A program made the position numbers and the translations under genes. From Brevundimonas sp. ASV9 (GTDB taxonomy: Bacteria; Pseudomonadota; Alphaproteobacteria; Caulobacterales; Caulobacteraceae): a DNA stretch of 37,276 bases. The notes under the pieces were generated by a model. That model worked only from the letters and a program-made list of their open reading frames with translations, was not told the origin of the DNA and ran no database searches. The first letter of the stretch is position 1. Each line of letters opens with the position of its first letter. Below are positions 35,969 to 37,276 of this stretch, one piece after another. The DNA lies in assembly GCF_016429195.1 (NCBI RefSeq), contig NZ_JAELUF010000025.1, positions 1 through 37,276 on the forward strand, read 5' to 3'.

Positions 35969-36367
35969 ATGCGTATTGCAGCGCTCGCCGCCCTGTCGGC
36001 CTTTCTGGTGTCCGCAGGATCGGCCTCGGCCGAGACCATTTCGACCCACGTCCTGGATCTGGCGCGCGGCGTCGGCGGCCGCGACGTGCCCGTCACCCTG
36101 GCGATCAAGGACGTCGACGGCGGCTGGAGACAACTGGCGATCGCGCGCACCGACGAGAACGGTCGCGTCCGCTCGTTCGGCGATCAGGTCACGACCCAGG
36201 CGGCGACCTACAAGCTGACCTTCGACATGTCGCAATACGGCGACAAGGACGCCCAGCCCTTTTTCCCCGAGATCGACGTCGTGTTCCAGGTCCGCGACCC
36301 CAGCATCCACTACCACGTCCCCGTCGTCGTCAGCCCCTACGGCTACAGCACCTACCGCGGCAACTGA
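35969..36367 (+). CDS. uraH: 5-hydroxyisourate hydrolase (transthyretin-like), exported
   Basis: A protein of 132 residues. A Sec signal peptide MRIAALAALSAFLVSAGSASA precedes the HIUase domain: TISTHVLDLARG (His27), LAIARTDENGR (Arg60), PFFPEIDVVFQV, HYHVPVVVSPYGYSTYRG and the C-terminus YRGN, where the family normally ends YRGS or YRGT. It hydrolyses 5-hydroxyisourate from urate oxidation. Most bacterial HIUases of purine catabolism are cytoplasmic; a signal peptide makes this one periplasmic, like the periplasmic transthyretin-like protein of Salmonella. No uricase or other purine genes are nearby. It lies 44 bp after blc. Confidence 0.92.
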   Translation: MRIAALAALSAFLVSAGSASAETISTHVLDLARGVGGRDVPVTLAIKDVDGGWRQLAIARTDENGRVRSFGDQVTTQAATYKLTFDMSQYGDKDAQPFFPEIDVVFQVRDPSIHYHVPVVVSPYGYSTYRGN

Positions 36368-36416
36368 GCCGGAGGCCGGACGGGCGGCTTATATCTCGAG
36401 TCTGATCAGGAGCGCC

Positions 36417-36492
<76 letters not shown>

Positions 36493-36564
36493 GTTTCCAG
36501 CGTGGGATCGGGTTTCACAGGCGTGGCGGACATAGAAGGCGGGCGGGCGTGGTGTCAACGGGCT

Positions 36565-36581
36565 TGTGCGCGCAAAGCGCG
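36565..36581. repeat. Perfect hairpin between tRNA-Ala and the YggT gene
   Basis: TGCGCGC and GCGCGCA pair over 7 bp around AAA. It sits about 75 bp upstream of the yggT-family ATG and 73 bp from the tRNA 5' end. It has no T-run and could be an mRNA leader element; no function is claimed. Confidence 0.4.
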
Positions 36582-36655
36582 CAGGTCGGATACGGCCGTT
36601 GTCGGAGCAGGGGCGAACAGGCTAGAAGCGCCGATCCAAGCAGGAGTTACCGTTC

Positions 36656-36961
36656 ATGGGCTATGCGCTCGTCTGGTTGATCAACACCATCATCAGTCTG
36701 ATGATCTGGTTTATCATCGCCCAGGCCATTCTGAGCTGGTTGGTGGCGTTCGACGTCGTCAACTATCGCAACCGCTTCGTCTATTCGGTCGGGACCTTCC
36801 TGGACCGGGTCACCGCGCCCCTGCTGGAGCCGTTCCGCCGCATCATTCCGAACCTGGGCGGCATCGACATCTCGCCCATCGTGGTGATCCTGCTGCTGCA
36901 GTTCATCAGCGTGCTGTTCAACCGCACGGCGGCGCCGGCCCTGATCCAGCTGCTCGGCTGA
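36656..36961 (+). CDS. YggT family membrane protein, 101 aa
   Basis: MGYALVWLINTIISLMIWFI begins the first of two transmembrane helices. The conserved family loop follows: RVTAPLLEPFRRIIPNLGGIDISPIVVILLLQFI, where LEPFRRIIP is the YGGT signature (PF02325). The second helix is ISPIVVILLLQFISVLF. YggT proteins are inner-membrane and have been linked to osmotic tolerance and SepF-type or chloroplast CCB3 functions, but the bacterial role is unsettled. AGGAGTT (36640-36646) before the ATG at 36656 is a good Shine-Dalgarno. Confidence 0.94.
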   Translation: MGYALVWLINTIISLMIWFIIAQAILSWLVAFDVVNYRNRFVYSVGTFLDRVTAPLLEPFRRIIPNLGGIDISPIVVILLLQFISVLFNRTAAPALIQLLG

Positions 36962-37065
36962 GGCGACACGGCGGACGGAAATCTGATGCGAGAGGGTTGA
37001 TCCGCTCTTGCGCCGCGCGCCTTCCTTTCTAAAGGTGCCCGCCCGACCACTTTCGACCACGGTTC

Positions 37066-37276
37066 ATGACCTCGATCACCACAGTCGCCGTTCTGGGCGC
37101 CGGACAGATGGGCGCAGGCATCGCGCAGGCGGTCGCGCTCGGGGGCTATTCGGTTCGCCTTTATGACGTCGTCGCCGACCGGCTGCCGCTGGCGCAGGGC
37201 GAGATCGCGGCCAGCCTGGCGCGTCACGTCGGACGCGGCCTGGTCGATCAGGCCGCCGCCGATGCGGCCCTGGCCC
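37066..37276 (+). CDS. 3-hydroxybutyryl-CoA / 3-hydroxyacyl-CoA dehydrogenase (5' part only)
   Basis: The first 70 residues are visible; the gene continues past the window edge. MTSITTVAVLGAGQMGAGIA is followed by QAVALGGYSVRLYDVVADRL. The GxGxMGxGIA fingerprint and the Asp at the end of the second strand are the NAD(H)-binding features of 3-hydroxyacyl-CoA dehydrogenase (PF02737). The family oxidises 3-hydroxyacyl-CoA in beta-oxidation or butyrate/PHB metabolism. Which substrate is used cannot be told from this fragment. The start at 37066 has no strong Shine-Dalgarno but matches the family N-terminus. Confidence 0.9.
   Translation, partial: MTSITTVAVLGAGQMGAGIAQAVALGGYSVRLYDVVADRLPLAQGEIAASLARHVGRGLVDQAAADAALA

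Overview
The window is about 37 kb of GC-rich bacterial chromosome with dense, mostly housekeeping genes. It looks like an alphaproteobacterium of the Caulobacterales, probably Brevundimonas-like. The reasons are a chvI-chvG-hprK-EIIA-HPr regulatory operon, a TonB-Xanth/Caul-type receptor, a short alphaproteobacterial HPr kinase, and promoters matching the alphaproteobacterial general-stress sigma factor EcfG/SigT. No rRNA, CRISPR array, prophage, transposase or integrated element was seen. The genus is an inference.

Layout. 1-1.5 kb: a truncated tyrosine phosphatase and a winged-helix regulator/membrane protein pair. 1.6-2.7 kb: small envelope stress proteins (DUF1328; a YqjD/YqjE-like pair) behind two GGAAC-N16-CGTT promoters. 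2.8-4.1 kb: fumarylacetoacetate/fumarylpyruvate hydrolase and maleylacetoacetate isomerase, translationally coupled. 4.2-7.3 kb: an aldo/keto reductase-like protein lacking the whole catalytic tetrad, convergent with a BtuB-like receptor behind a cobalamin riboswitch. 7.3-11.5 kb: mutS and lpdA, convergent. 11.7-15.9 kb: a large TonB-dependent receptor divergent from a beta-propeller phytase lipoprotein, probably a phytate phosphorus locus. 16-18.1 kb: a compositionally distinct DUF3857/transglutaminase protein. 18.3-21.8 kb: HPr, EIIA, HPr kinase, ChvG and ChvI in one operon read on the minus strand. 22-24.2 kb: a 572-residue protein of unknown function and a zinc-ribbon protein. 24.6-27.8 kb: a HI0933-type flavoprotein and ahcY, with a SahR-like palindrome between ahcY and a divergent FliL-like protein. 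27.8-32.5 kb: priA, a palindromic intergenic element, a transaldolase-family gene, DUF484 and xerC. 32.5-37.3 kb: small secreted proteins, a two-domain aspartic protease, an atypical SDR, a stress lipocalin, a periplasmic 5-hydroxyisourate hydrolase, tRNA-Ala(CGC), a YggT protein and the start of a 3-hydroxyacyl-CoA dehydrogenase.

The most coherent new observation is regulatory. Exactly three GGAAC-N16-CGTT sites were found, all intergenic, all correctly oriented and all with 16-bp spacers. They precede DUF1328, the YqjD/YqjE-like pair and the Blc lipocalin, an apparent envelope-stress regulon. At the lipocalin the spacing implies a leaderless mRNA. Other points worth following up are the catalytically dead aldo/keto reductase, a PriA with a depleted zinc-binding region, an SDR without the Tyr-Lys pair, and the absence of rapZ from the PTS operon.
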